A stretch of DNA of 64,000 bases from contig JADJEQ010000047.1 of the NCBI GenBank assembly GCA_016709025.1, forward strand, positions 5,379-69,378, given 5' to 3'. Below are positions 8,297-16,777 of this stretch, piece after piece. Positions within the stretch are counted from its first letter, which is position 1. Each line of letters starts with the position of its first letter. The DNA is from Bacteroidales bacterium. GTDB taxonomy: Bacteria > Bacteroidota > Bacteroidia > Bacteroidales > Lentimicrobiaceae. Under the pieces are notes generated by a model. It did no database searches. It had not been told where the DNA came from and worked only from the letters and a program-made list of their open reading frames with translations. The position numbers and the translations under genes were made by a program.

Positions 8297-10138
8297 TTAT
8301 TGGAAAACGATTGGCGCAGGTTTCCCGATTTCAAAATCCCGGAAACCGAAATCAGTGGTCTCCAATGGGTTTAATTTAATTACATTTTGCCCTACACCCG
8401 GAATCAAAGGATAAAAGGCAATCGAAACCTGAAATGTATTCAGAATCAGGTTTTCGTTTTTAATCAGCACACCAAGCCCGAACTGTGAATACACCCTGCT
8501 TTTGCTAAATCCGGTAGTTTCATCTCCCAGCATACCAAAGGTCCAGGTAAAGTAGGGCCCGAACCGGAACCCAATGAAATTCCACGGACTATACGACTGT
8601 GTTTGCAAGGTCACAAGCATCCTGCTGGTACCAGAGAGTGCCGGACTGGTAAATCCATTCAGTCCATACCCGTCATTTATAGTCAGACTGTCGTTTGCAT
8701 ACCGGTTCAGGCCTATGGTAAGTTCAGGCTTTATAAACTGTCTGAATTTCCATTTGCCTATTTCTTTTAACAAAGTGAAGTAGTTAATTTCTGCAGTCAG
8801 GATTCCCTGCTGGCTTTTTGATGACCTGATGAATGTTCCTAATCCGACGCTTGAACCAAGATAGCCCCACTGATAGTAATTGCCGACAGAAATCCGGGCG
8901 CCCAGGTACACCCTGTCACCATTTGCTCTTTGCTGATAGCCGCCTGTAAGGTTGAAAACATTCCCAACGGGAACATCCTCGGTTATGCCGAATTTGAAAA
9001 TATATTTATCCTGCACATATTTTCGTTTTGAGATGCCTGCGCTTGCCAGGTAAAAATTTTCATCGTTGTAGAATGGCTGCAGTTCGGATGATTCGTCGGG
9101 CTTTTCGAAATACCTGACTCTCAAAAACCTGATGGCCGTTATAAAGTTGGTTGCTCGTTTATCTTCTGATTTGCCTTTGTAAATCTGTATTGCATTGCCG
9201 GCCCAGAAATCCCGGTTATTGTAGCTTAATCTCATCCGGGTTGGGAGAGAATCTCCTGTGCTGTGAAAAATCCACCTGGATTGGTATGCGAAATCCACGC
9301 CTGCTGCCCATTTTGCAAGGGGAGAGTAAAACGGGCGGTCAACGGCAATCCTCCTGGTGTAATTCCTGAATTCATCTGTGCCCAGTTGAAAGGTGCCATT
9401 TATATAAGTGTTGCGGATATTGGGAATGAAATAGCTGGTGGTATAGGAAGTTTTGCCCGATGAGTGGTGCCAGGTAAAGCTATTGCGAGATTCGTGACCC
9501 ATTCCAAGAAAATTTCGCTCTGTTAGCTTAAATGTAACACGTGAATTGGTCACCACTGCACCCGGAATAAGGCTCCATTTGTCTAACTCGCGGATATAGA
9601 TATCGACTGAATCGGAGTTTTTGGCTGTAGCTTTGATAAAAAATGAAACATCGGTTACATATTTACTGCTGCGCACCAGGCGTTCCGATTCTTTTACGAG
9701 GAGTGAATCGAAAACCTGGTTTTTCCTGAAAAGTAAAAGATTCCGGATGGTGATTGGTTGTGACTTGATGTGCAGTCTGTTTCCGGCTCCTGATAAAAAA
9801 TTCGGGTGCGTTTTAATGGTGTCGCCAATTGAATTGCCAAACGGATCAAGCGTTACGATCTGAATGTGCCGGATGGTTTTACCTTCAAAGGTGCTGTAAG
9901 GTTGCTGGACAGGTCTTTTTATTTTTTTCTTTTTTGAACCCTTTTTTGCAGGGCTATCAGCTACCGGTTTAAAAAATAGACGGTACATGAACTTTGTAAA
10001 CTTACTGCGCCCTGAATAGGCTTCAATGTTCTCATAAAGATGCGACGAATCCTTTTTTTCATCAGGCTGTTGGGCAAATGCAGGGTTGCTGGCCATAACC
10101 AAAACAAAAAACAAAATGAAAGTAGATTTGAACCTCAT
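8297..10138 (-). CDS. Omp85/BamA-like outer-membrane barrel protein
   Basis: A 613-residue protein with a signal peptide ending at AFAQ (about residue 22). A basic linker (residues about 65-80) precedes a POTRA-like region (GKTIRHIQIVTLDPFG, then the ITIRNLLLF and ESERLVRSSKYVTDVSFF text, about 85-190). A long beta-barrel follows to the C-terminus, ending PAPIVFQ. This layout suits an outer-membrane protein of the Omp85 or surface-antigen type. Its place directly after mlaD suggests it could supply an outer-membrane partner for the phospholipid system; that role is inference. The gap to mlaD is 54 bp. No conserved L6-loop motif is obvious to me, so it may be a divergent member. Confidence 0.8.
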   Translation of the reverse strand: MRFKSTFILFFVLVMASNPAFAQQPDEKKDSSHLYENIEAYSGRSKFTKFMYRLFFKPVADSPAKKGSKKKKIKRPVQQPYSTFEGKTIRHIQIVTLDPFGNSIGDTIKTHPNFLSGAGNRLHIKSQPITIRNLLLFRKNQVFDSLLVKESERLVRSSKYVTDVSFFIKATAKNSDSVDIYIRELDKWSLIPGAVVTNSRVTFKLTERNFLGMGHESRNSFTWHHSSGKTSYTTSYFIPNIRNTYINGTFQLGTDEFRNYTRRIAVDRPFYSPLAKWAAGVDFAYQSRWIFHSTGDSLPTRMRLSYNNRDFWAGNAIQIYKGKSEDKRATNFITAIRFLRVRYFEKPDESSELQPFYNDENFYLASAGISKRKYVQDKYIFKFGITEDVPVGNVFNLTGGYQQRANGDRVYLGARISVGNYYQWGYLGSSVGLGTFIRSSKSQQGILTAEINYFTLLKEIGKWKFRQFIKPELTIGLNRYANDSLTINDGYGLNGFTSPALSGTSRMLVTLQTQSYSPWNFIGFRFGPYFTWTFGMLGDETTGFSKSRVYSQFGLGVLIKNENLILNTFQVSIAFYPLIPGVGQNVIKLNPLETTDFGFRDFEIGKPAPIVFQ

Positions 10139-10192
10139 ATGCTTCTGCCATTTTTGAATGGTTTTAACCCGGCGGACGGATTTCCGGAATCA

Positions 10193-10936
10193 TTATTTAT
10201 TTTCTTCCTGATTTTCCAGTTCAGCTTCTTTTTGTTCTTCAGCTAATTTTGCCTTTTTCTCGGCTGCTCTCTTTTTCTTGTTGAAAAAGCCTTTTAAAAG
10301 GAAATTGTCCTTGGCCGCATTCATATTCTCATCCAGCCCTTTCGAACTTTTTTTCAGATTCACAATGGTCTGATTCAGGTTTTCCGCAATGGTTGAATCA
10401 GAAATTAGCCTGCCAAGAGTACCGGAACCACTGTTTATCTTAATCATAATCTCCGATAACTGTTGCGTAATGACTTCAGCATAAGCAGCAGAAGCTTCTA
10501 CACTTGCCATAATGGCATCTGTTTCAACAGGCTCGGTTGAAAAAAGTTCCTGGCCCTCTCTGGCCAGCGGGGCTTCATTACTTCCCTGGGTAATAATCAG
10601 CAACCGGTCGCCAATCAGTCCTTCTGAACCAATAGCCACTTCGCAGTCAGATTTAATAAACTTTTTTACATCCTGACGAATCAGCATATCTACCCTTACG
10701 GTCGAGTCGTTGATGATGGAGATATTATCAACTGTGCCTACATTGATACCGGAGAAACGAATATTGTTACCCACCTGCAATCCACTGACATTGTAAAAGG
10801 TAGTTGTAAGTTTAAAAACAGGATTAAACAGATTTTTTTGTTTCCCGATGATAAATATGGCCAGGATAAAGAGCGCAAGTCCTCCGGCTACAAACAGGCC
10901 AAGGCGGACTTTAAATTTTTGTGAGTGTGTATCCAT
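10193..10936 (-). CDS. mlaD: MlaD-type MCE-domain lipid-binding protein
   Basis: A 247-residue protein with an N-terminal membrane anchor (about residues 13-31, LGLFVAGGLALFILAIFIIG) followed by one MCE domain (about 38-120: YNVSGLQVGNNIRFSGINVGTV and GSEGLIGDRLLII). It ends with a long charged helix (EKKAKLAEEQKEAELEN). MCE domains form hexameric rings that carry phospholipids between the membranes. It stands 59 bp after mlaF and before the barrel gene, in an operon with mlaE and mlaF. The anchor is hydrophobic without a lipobox, as in E. coli MlaD. Confidence 0.9.
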   Translation of the reverse strand: MDTHSQKFKVRLGLFVAGGLALFILAIFIIGKQKNLFNPVFKLTTTFYNVSGLQVGNNIRFSGINVGTVDNISIINDSTVRVDMLIRQDVKKFIKSDCEVAIGSEGLIGDRLLIITQGSNEAPLAREGQELFSTEPVETDAIMASVEASAAYAEVITQQLSEIMIKINSGSGTLGRLISDSTIAENLNQTIVNLKKSSKGLDENMNAAKDNFLLKGFFNKKKRAAEKKAKLAEEQKEAELENQEENK

Positions 10937-10995
10937 TTTGTTATTTTTTTTACACTAATTCGTATTTCAGGTTCATTTTCGGGTTGTTCCGGCAA

Positions 10996-11778
10996 TTATA
11001 AAAAGAAAGCCTGTATTGCAGGATCATCCGATTTTTCAAAATCCTCAACAGTTCCTTCCTTATAAACCGAACCAGCATCGAGCATAATGATGCGGTTTGC
11101 TGTCTTCAGGGCGCATTTAATATCGTGTGTGATGATGATGGAAGAAGTTTTATACCTCTTTTGAACATCGTTGATGAGTTCGCTTATTTCGTCGGAGGTT
11201 ACGGGGTCGAGTCCGGTGGTTGGCTCGTCGTAAAGCATCACCAGAGGGTCCACCACAATGGTGCGGGCCAGGCTGATACGCTTGCGCATTCCACCCGATA
11301 ACTCGGAGGGCATTTTATTGAGTGCATCGGGCAATCCGACATTCTCCAGCACTTCATTTATTTTGTTTTCCCTCTCTTTTTTAGAGAGATCCTTTTTTAG
11401 CCTGATCAATGGAAATTCCAGGTTCTGTTTCACGGTCATGGAGTCGTATAAGGCACCACTCTGGAAAAGGAAGCCAACCTTTTGCCTGAGTTCGCCCAGC
11501 TCTTTTCTGCTCAGCGTTTTCACATTTTTACCAAACACGTCTATGGTGCCGCCTTCGAAATTCAATAAGCCAACAATGCACTTTATCAGCACTGATTTAC
11601 CGGTACCCGATTTGCCAAGTACAACAAGGTTCTCACCATTGTAGAGGTTTAATGAAGCATCACTTAAAACCTGAAGTTTACCAAATGATTTTTGCAGGTT
11701 ACTTATTTTAATAACCGGTTCAGCTTTATTGGCGGCCGTCGGATCTTCTTTCAGGGTCATTGTATGTTCCGTGTTCAT
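10996..11778 (-). CDS. mlaF: MlaF-type ABC transporter ATPase
   Basis: A 260-residue ATPase with Walker A GKSGTGKS at residues 55-62, Q-loop FLFQSGALYDS, signature LSGGMRKR, Walker B MLYDEPTTGLDP and H-loop ITHD. The phrase QSGALYDSMTV and the family-typical spacing match MlaF, which powers retrograde (or anterograde) phospholipid transport with MlaE and MlaD. The ATG overlaps the mlaE stop by four bases (ATGA), so translation is likely coupled. The first about 20 residues are not conserved; an internal Met at residue 7 is an alternative start. Confidence 0.93.
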   Translation of the reverse strand: MNTEHTMTLKEDPTAANKAEPVIKISNLQKSFGKLQVLSDASLNLYNGENLVVLGKSGTGKSVLIKCIVGLLNFEGGTIDVFGKNVKTLSRKELGELRQKVGFLFQSGALYDSMTVKQNLEFPLIRLKKDLSKKERENKINEVLENVGLPDALNKMPSELSGGMRKRISLARTIVVDPLVMLYDEPTTGLDPVTSDEISELINDVQKRYKTSSIIITHDIKCALKTANRIIMLDAGSVYKEGTVEDFEKSDDPAIQAFFL

Positions 11779-12644
11779 AATACCAGCATATCGGTTATTT
11801 GTACAGCAATCATGTCGACGATCAGCACCAGTAACGATGCCAGCACAACAGCCGAATTGGCTGCCACTCCAACACTTTCGGTCCCGCGCCCGGCATGATA
11901 TCCTTTATAGGTTCCCACGAATCCGATTACAGCTCCAAAAAAGAATGATTTAATGACAGCGGGAAGAAAATCTATGAAGGCGACTGACCCGAATGCCTGG
12001 CTAAAGAACAGCGAAAGGGTTACGTCTCCTTTGATATTGGCACCGGCCCAGCTTGCAAGAATTCCGAAGCCGTCGGCATATAAAATCAACAATGGAATCA
12101 TAAGAGTAGCAGCCAGAACCCTCGTTACCACTAAAAACCTGATCGGATTGGTTGACGAAACCTCCATCGCTTCGATCTGTTCAGTAACTTTCATGGAGCC
12201 TAATTCAGCGCCCATTCCTGAACCTATCTTTCCGGCACAAATAAGCGCGGTGATTACCGGGCCCATTTCCCTGATAAGGGAAACGGCAACCATCCCGGGC
12301 AGCATAGATACTGCTCCGAAATCGACCAGCACTGGCCGCGATTGGATGGTGAGTACCAGTCCCATAATGGCTCCGGTTACTGTAATAAGCGGTAAGGATT
12401 TATAGCCGATCTGAAAACACTGGCGGAAGAATTCCTTAAATTCAAAGTCGCGCGAAAATGCCTCCCGTGTGACCTGCGATATAAACAGGAACACATCGGC
12501 AACATCTGTCAGAAAGTTACCGGCTTCCTCGGTTTTTGACAGGGTCTTATCGCTGAGCTTGCTCATTGACCTCACCGTAACATCTTTTAGTTTCGGGATA
12601 ACCCTGGCCACCGGAATAAATTTCTTCATCTGTATCTTCTTCAT
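11775..12644 (-). CDS. mlaE: MlaE-type ABC transporter permease
   Basis: About 289 residues with five or six membrane helices and MlaE/YrbE hallmarks: a GYKSLPLITVTGAIMGLVL segment, FGAVSMLPGMVAVSLIREMGPVITALI, GKIGSGMGAELGSMKVTEQIEAMEV and the C-terminal GTYKGYHAGRGTESVGVAANSAVV. It is the permease of a phospholipid-transporting Mla complex. I start at the ATG at 12644 (MKKIQMKKF); a TTG at 12668 is the extreme in-frame start and an ATG at 12632 is also possible. It is the first gene of the mlaEFD-barrel-yihY operon and lies behind the stress promoter P4, about 215 bp upstream. Confidence 0.92.
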   Translation of the reverse strand: MKKIQMKKFIPVARVIPKLKDVTVRSMSKLSDKTLSKTEEAGNFLTDVADVFLFISQVTREAFSRDFEFKEFFRQCFQIGYKSLPLITVTGAIMGLVLTIQSRPVLVDFGAVSMLPGMVAVSLIREMGPVITALICAGKIGSGMGAELGSMKVTEQIEAMEVSSTNPIRFLVVTRVLAATLMIPLLILYADGFGILASWAGANIKGDVTLSLFFSQAFGSVAFIDFLPAVIKSFFFGAVIGFVGTYKGYHAGRGTESVGVAANSAVVLASLLVLIVDMIAVQITDMLVL

Positions 12645-12858
12645 TCCCAGGATATGTTTTGTAAGCAACCCGCATTCAGTAAGATTACCATTCAGGTTCG
12701 TATGCCTTACAGAGTTTGTTTTTCTGAATTTTCATGCGCAATCTCAGGAAGCGCAAGCTAACCCGATATATAAATGCTCAACGACTCAGATTGAATCTAT
12801 ACACATACATATCGTCGTGGTTCAGGTGACAAAACTACAAGGCATTGCTGGTGATAGC

Positions 12859-12894
12859 GTTATATAACTATTGATTTAAGTTACATCATTCACA
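12859..12894 (-). promoter_or_regulatory. Stress-type bipartite promoter P4 (Mla operon)
   Basis: On the minus strand, TGTGAATGATGTAA occupies 12894-12881 and TATAAC 12864-12859, spacer 16 bp. It faces the mla operon, giving a leader of about 210 bases. The divergent promoter P5 starts 225 bp away. Confidence 0.8.
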
Positions 12895-13118
12895 CATCGG
12901 ATTTGCTGGAATGAAGAGTTTTTTGCATTCAGATAGTGCTCCCCACGAATATCCCAATTGAGAAACTCCGAAAGCTTTATGCATCAGTTTTTACATACTG
13001 TTCTGAGCCGAAACGCTCCTCCAGGATGTGTTGGAGGAAAAAAAGTATAGATAAGTTATTATATGGAATTATCAAATTGAGCCAAATAGCCGGATATCAG
13101 ACCCCTATATAAACTAAG

Positions 13119-13154
13119 TGTGAATCATGCAAGTGAAATATTTAATTGTGTAAG
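13119..13154 (+). promoter_or_regulatory. Stress-type bipartite promoter P5 (variant)
   Basis: TGTGAATCATGCAA at 13119-13132 and TGTAAG at 13149-13154, spacer 16 bp. It departs from consensus at one -35 position (C for T) and the last -10 base (G), but the 30-bp register is exact. It drives the DUF3494 lipoprotein at 13220. Confidence 0.7.
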
Positions 13155-13219
13155 TAGTATCAAAAGAATCAACCAGTCCTTTGTCCCGTGTTAAATTCAT
13201 GTACTACTAAAACAACAAA

Positions 13220-16200
13220 ATGAAAACTAGAAAAAAACGATTCTGGATGACAGCTGTGCTGGCATCATTATCCCTTGCAGCCTTTGTGGGTGGTTGCAAA
13301 AAAGATGATTTCGAGGAAACACCCGGCGTATGCCCGGTTGTTGAATCAACAAATCCAACCAATGCTGCTACCAGTGTCCCTCTTAACCAGGTAATTACAG
13401 CAACATTCAACGAAAAGATGAATCCGGCCACCATCAACCAGGCCTCTTTTACTTTATCAACAATTGTGGGATCAAACAATTCAAGTGTACCAGGTACATT
13501 GAGTTACAACGAAGCCAATGCAACACTTAGTTTTGCACCAACCTCTCCGCTGGCTTCCAACACAACCTATACAGGCACTGTTAAATCTACCGTGAAGGAT
13601 TTACGGGGCAATGCCCTGCAAACAAATTATGTCTGGACATTCAGTACAGGCAGTATCCTTTCACCCACGGTACTTTCTACAGATCCGGCAAACGCTGCGA
13701 TCAACGTTGTGCTTAATAAAATAATTGAAGCGACATTTAATATGCCAATGGATCCGGCAACACTCACATCGGCAACCTTTTCTATTAAACAGGGCACAAC
13801 TGAAATTCCCGGCTCAGTATCTTATTCCGATACCACAGCATTCTTTAATCCCTCCGCTGCATTAACAGCCAATACCTTATATACCTGTACAATTACCACA
13901 GGAGTAAAAAATGTAGCAGGTGTGGCCCTGGTAGGTAACTATACATGGGCATTCACTACCGGATCGACCCTTGCACCCAAAGTGATTTCAACCGATCCGG
14001 CAAACAATGCAACCGGAGTTGCCATTGATAAAACAATTACTGCGAATTTCAGTATGCCGATGGACCCGGCGACCATAACAACGGCAACCTTCATTTTGAG
14101 ACAGGGAATTAACCCGGTAGCAGGAACCGTTTCATACACCGGCACAACTGCAACCTTTAATCCTGCTGAGGATCTTAAGCCCAATGCTGTTTACACAGGA
14201 ACCATTACAGTTGGAGCTAAAAATGAAGCAGGTGTTCCCCTTGCCAATAAATATCTGTGGAAGTTCAGTACAATATCCTCTGCCCCCAATGTGATTTCTA
14301 CCGACCCTGTAAACCTTGCTACCGGAGTGGTCATCAATAAAACCATCAATGCAACTTTTGACATGCCGATGGATCCGTTGACGCTGAATGCTGCAACCTT
14401 TACTCTAAAACAAGGCGATAATGTAGTTGCAGGAACAGTTTCATATCAGGAAAATACCGCATTCTTTAATCCTTCCATCGTGCTGGCAATTAACACGGTT
14501 TACACGGCAACCATAACTACCGGTGCTAAAAACGTCGGAGGTATGCCAATGGAAAATAACTATGTATGGACTTTTACAACCGGTACAGTTTTAGCTCCGA
14601 AGGTAATTCTTACCGATCCGGTGAGCAATGCATCTGGTGTTGTCCTTGACAAAGTGGTTACCGCTACCTTTAATATGCCAATGGATCCATTGACATTAAC
14701 GACAGCAACCTTTACCCTGCGTCATGGCGCAAATTCAGTACAGGGCGTTGTTTCCTATACCGGCACTACCGCTTCGTTTGCATCATCGGCCAGCCTTTTA
14801 CCGGGAACAGTATATACTGCTAATATAACTACAGGGGCTAAGAATCTTGCAGGAGTGCCCCTGGCGAATAACTATACATGGACCTTTACCACCTTATCGG
14901 TTTCGGCCCCGACAGTTATTTCAACCGACCCGGCCAACCTTGCCACTTCTGTAGTACTTGATAAAACAGTCAGGGCAACTTTCAGTGAGCAGATGGATCC
15001 GCTGACATTTACTACAGCGACTTTTACCCTGCGACATGGCGCTACAAACGTGGGTGGAGTGGTTGCTTACAGCGGCACTACTGCTTCGTTTACACCCCTG
15101 GCCAATCTTTTACCGGGCATCGTTTATACAGCCAACATCACCACGGGCGTTAAGAATCTGGCCGGTATTTCAATGGCTGAGAATCATACCTGGACTTTTA
15201 CCACTTTAACCGTAACGGCCCCGACAGTTATTTCTACTGATCCGGCGAACCTGGCAACCGGTGTAGTCCTCAGCAAGGTGGTTTCAGCAATATTTAGTGT
15301 GCCGATGAACCCTTCAACCCTGACAACGGCAACATTCACCTTACGCAACGGGCCCAATTCAGTTTCCGGAAACGTAACTTACAGCGGTACAACTGCTTTC
15401 TTTACGCCTTCCGACGATCTTTTGCCCAACACGCTTTATACCGCCAATATTACGACCGGTGTAACGAGCGAAACAGGAATTCCACTGGCGGCTGACCATA
15501 CCTGGACATTTACCACTTTGTCAGCATTGGTTCCAATGGTTACTTTAACCGACCCTCAGGACAATGCGACCAACGTGGTCCTGAATAAGACCGTTACTGC
15601 GAATTTTAACATGCCGATGGATCCGTTAACCCTGAATACCACAACCTTTACGTTGTACCAGGGATTAACATTGGTTGAGGGCGTTGTTACCTACACAGGA
15701 AACACTGCTTCCTTTAATCCTGCCGGTGACCTGCTTGCAGATATGGTTTACACTGCAACAATTACAACCGGAGCAACGAATCTGACCGGAACACCGCTGG
15801 AGAATGACTTTGGTTGGAGTTTTACCACAACAGCAAATGTAATCCCTGTAATTATTGATCTTGGTACAGCTTCAATTTTCGGAGCATTCGGAGGCAATGC
15901 AGGTATAACCAATCAGGGTTTGAATACCGTTATTAACGGAGCCATCTCAACCACTGCAGCTTCAACGCTGGTAACCGGATTCCATGATGGAATGACGGGT
16001 GACGTTTATACCGAAACTCCTTTGAATGCCGGACTGGTAACCAATGGAATTTACACAGCCCCGCCTTTCCCTGGTACCGCAACTTCAGAAGCTATTGCCA
16101 TTCAGGGCTTAATGGATGCTACCGATGCATACAACAGCATTTCTCCGGCCTCAATGCCTGGCGGTATTGATCCGGGTGCAGGTGAACTGGGTAATCTGAC

Positions 16201-16588
16201 CCTGGCGCCAGGTGTTTATATGTCGGCAAGCGGAACTTTCAACATATCGAATGGTCCTCTGACATTAGATGCGCAGGGTGATCCGAATGCAATATTTGTA
16301 TTCCAGATGGCAGCCGGACTTACCGTAGGTATTGCTGGCCCAACAGGTGCACGAAGCATTAACCTGATCAACGGAGCCTCGGCATCAAATGTTTTCTGGT
16401 ATGTTGGAAGTGCAGCTACCATTAATGCAGCCGGTGGCGGAATCATGGCCGGAACCATCATTTCTATGGCAGGGGTTACTTTCTCCACACCGGGAAATGC
16501 AGTTCAAACAGTACTGAATGGCAGGGCGATTTCTCTGATTGCTTCAGTTACCATGGTAAACACGACCATAAATGTACCTGCACCTTAA
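13220..16588 (+). CDS. Giant surface lipoprotein: eight Ig-like (Big_5) repeats plus DUF3494 domain
   Basis: A 1122-residue protein. A lipoprotein signal ends in VGGC with the lipidated Cys at residue 26. Eight repeats of about 100 residues follow (residues about 35-870), each opening with text like STDPANxATGVVLxKTVTATF and MPMDPLTLTTATFTL, typical of Big_5 Ig-like modules. The C-terminal about 240 residues (IDLGTASIFGAFGGNAGITN to TINVPAP) match DUF3494, the fold of ice-binding and related surface proteins. The repeats probably extend the DUF3494 head away from the outer membrane. Whether it binds ice, a polymer or other cells is not shown. It is behind promoter P5 and followed by an OmpA protein that may tether or cooperate with it. 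Confidence 0.9.
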   Translation: MKTRKKRFWMTAVLASLSLAAFVGGCKKDDFEETPGVCPVVESTNPTNAATSVPLNQVITATFNEKMNPATINQASFTLSTIVGSNNSSVPGTLSYNEANATLSFAPTSPLASNTTYTGTVKSTVKDLRGNALQTNYVWTFSTGSILSPTVLSTDPANAAINVVLNKIIEATFNMPMDPATLTSATFSIKQGTTEIPGSVSYSDTTAFFNPSAALTANTLYTCTITTGVKNVAGVALVGNYTWAFTTGSTLAPKVISTDPANNATGVAIDKTITANFSMPMDPATITTATFILRQGINPVAGTVSYTGTTATFNPAEDLKPNAVYTGTITVGAKNEAGVPLANKYLWKFSTISSAPNVISTDPVNLATGVVINKTINATFDMPMDPLTLNAATFTLKQGDNVVAGTVSYQENTAFFNPSIVLAINTVYTATITTGAKNVGGMPMENNYVWTFTTGTVLAPKVILTDPVSNASGVVLDKVVTATFNMPMDPLTLTTATFTLRHGANSVQGVVSYTGTTASFASSASLLPGTVYTANITTGAKNLAGVPLANNYTWTFTTLSVSAPTVISTDPANLATSVVLDKTVRATFSEQMDPLTFTTATFTLRHGATNVGGVVAYSGTTASFTPLANLLPGIVYTANITTGVKNLAGISMAENHTWTFTTLTVTAPTVISTDPANLATGVVLSKVVSAIFSVPMNPSTLTTATFTLRNGPNSVSGNVTYSGTTAFFTPSDDLLPNTLYTANITTGVTSETGIPLAADHTWTFTTLSALVPMVTLTDPQDNATNVVLNKTVTANFNMPMDPLTLNTTTFTLYQGLTLVEGVVTYTGNTASFNPAGDLLADMVYTATITTGATNLTGTPLENDFGWSFTTTANVIPVIIDLGTASIFGAFGGNAGITNQGLNTVINGAISTTAASTLVTGFHDGMTGDVYTETPLNAGLVTNGIYTAPPFPGTATSEAIAIQGLMDATDAYNSISPASMPGGIDPGAGELGNLTLAPGVYMSASGTFNISNGPLTLDAQGDPNAIFVFQMAAGLTVGIAGPTGARSINLINGASASNVFWYVGSAATINAAGGGIMAGTIISMAGVTFSTPGNAVQTVLNGRAISLIASVTMVNTTINVPAP

Positions 16589-16622
16589 CCAAAGAGGTAA
16601 AGTTACAAACAAGCAATTTCGG

Positions 16623-16736
16623 GGCTGTCTCACAAGTCCGTAATGGCTTCGACTCCGCTCAGCCTGACAACTGATGACCAATGTATTGTCATATTGAGCG
16701 AAGTCGAAATATAGACACACTGGCTTTGAGACAGTC
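16623..16736. mobile_element. MITE-like nested inverted repeat
   Basis: Outer arms GGCTGTCTCA (16623-16632) and TGAGACAGTC (16727-16736) enclose a second inverted pair, GCTTCGACTCCGCTCA near 16645 and TGAGCGAAGTCGAAA near 16695. At 114 bp without an open frame it fits a non-autonomous element or a large hairpin. It sits between two genes of one apparent unit. Confidence 0.7.
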
Positions 16737-16777
16737 GTTAATTCAACTGAAGCAAAAAATAATAAAACATAAAAAAG

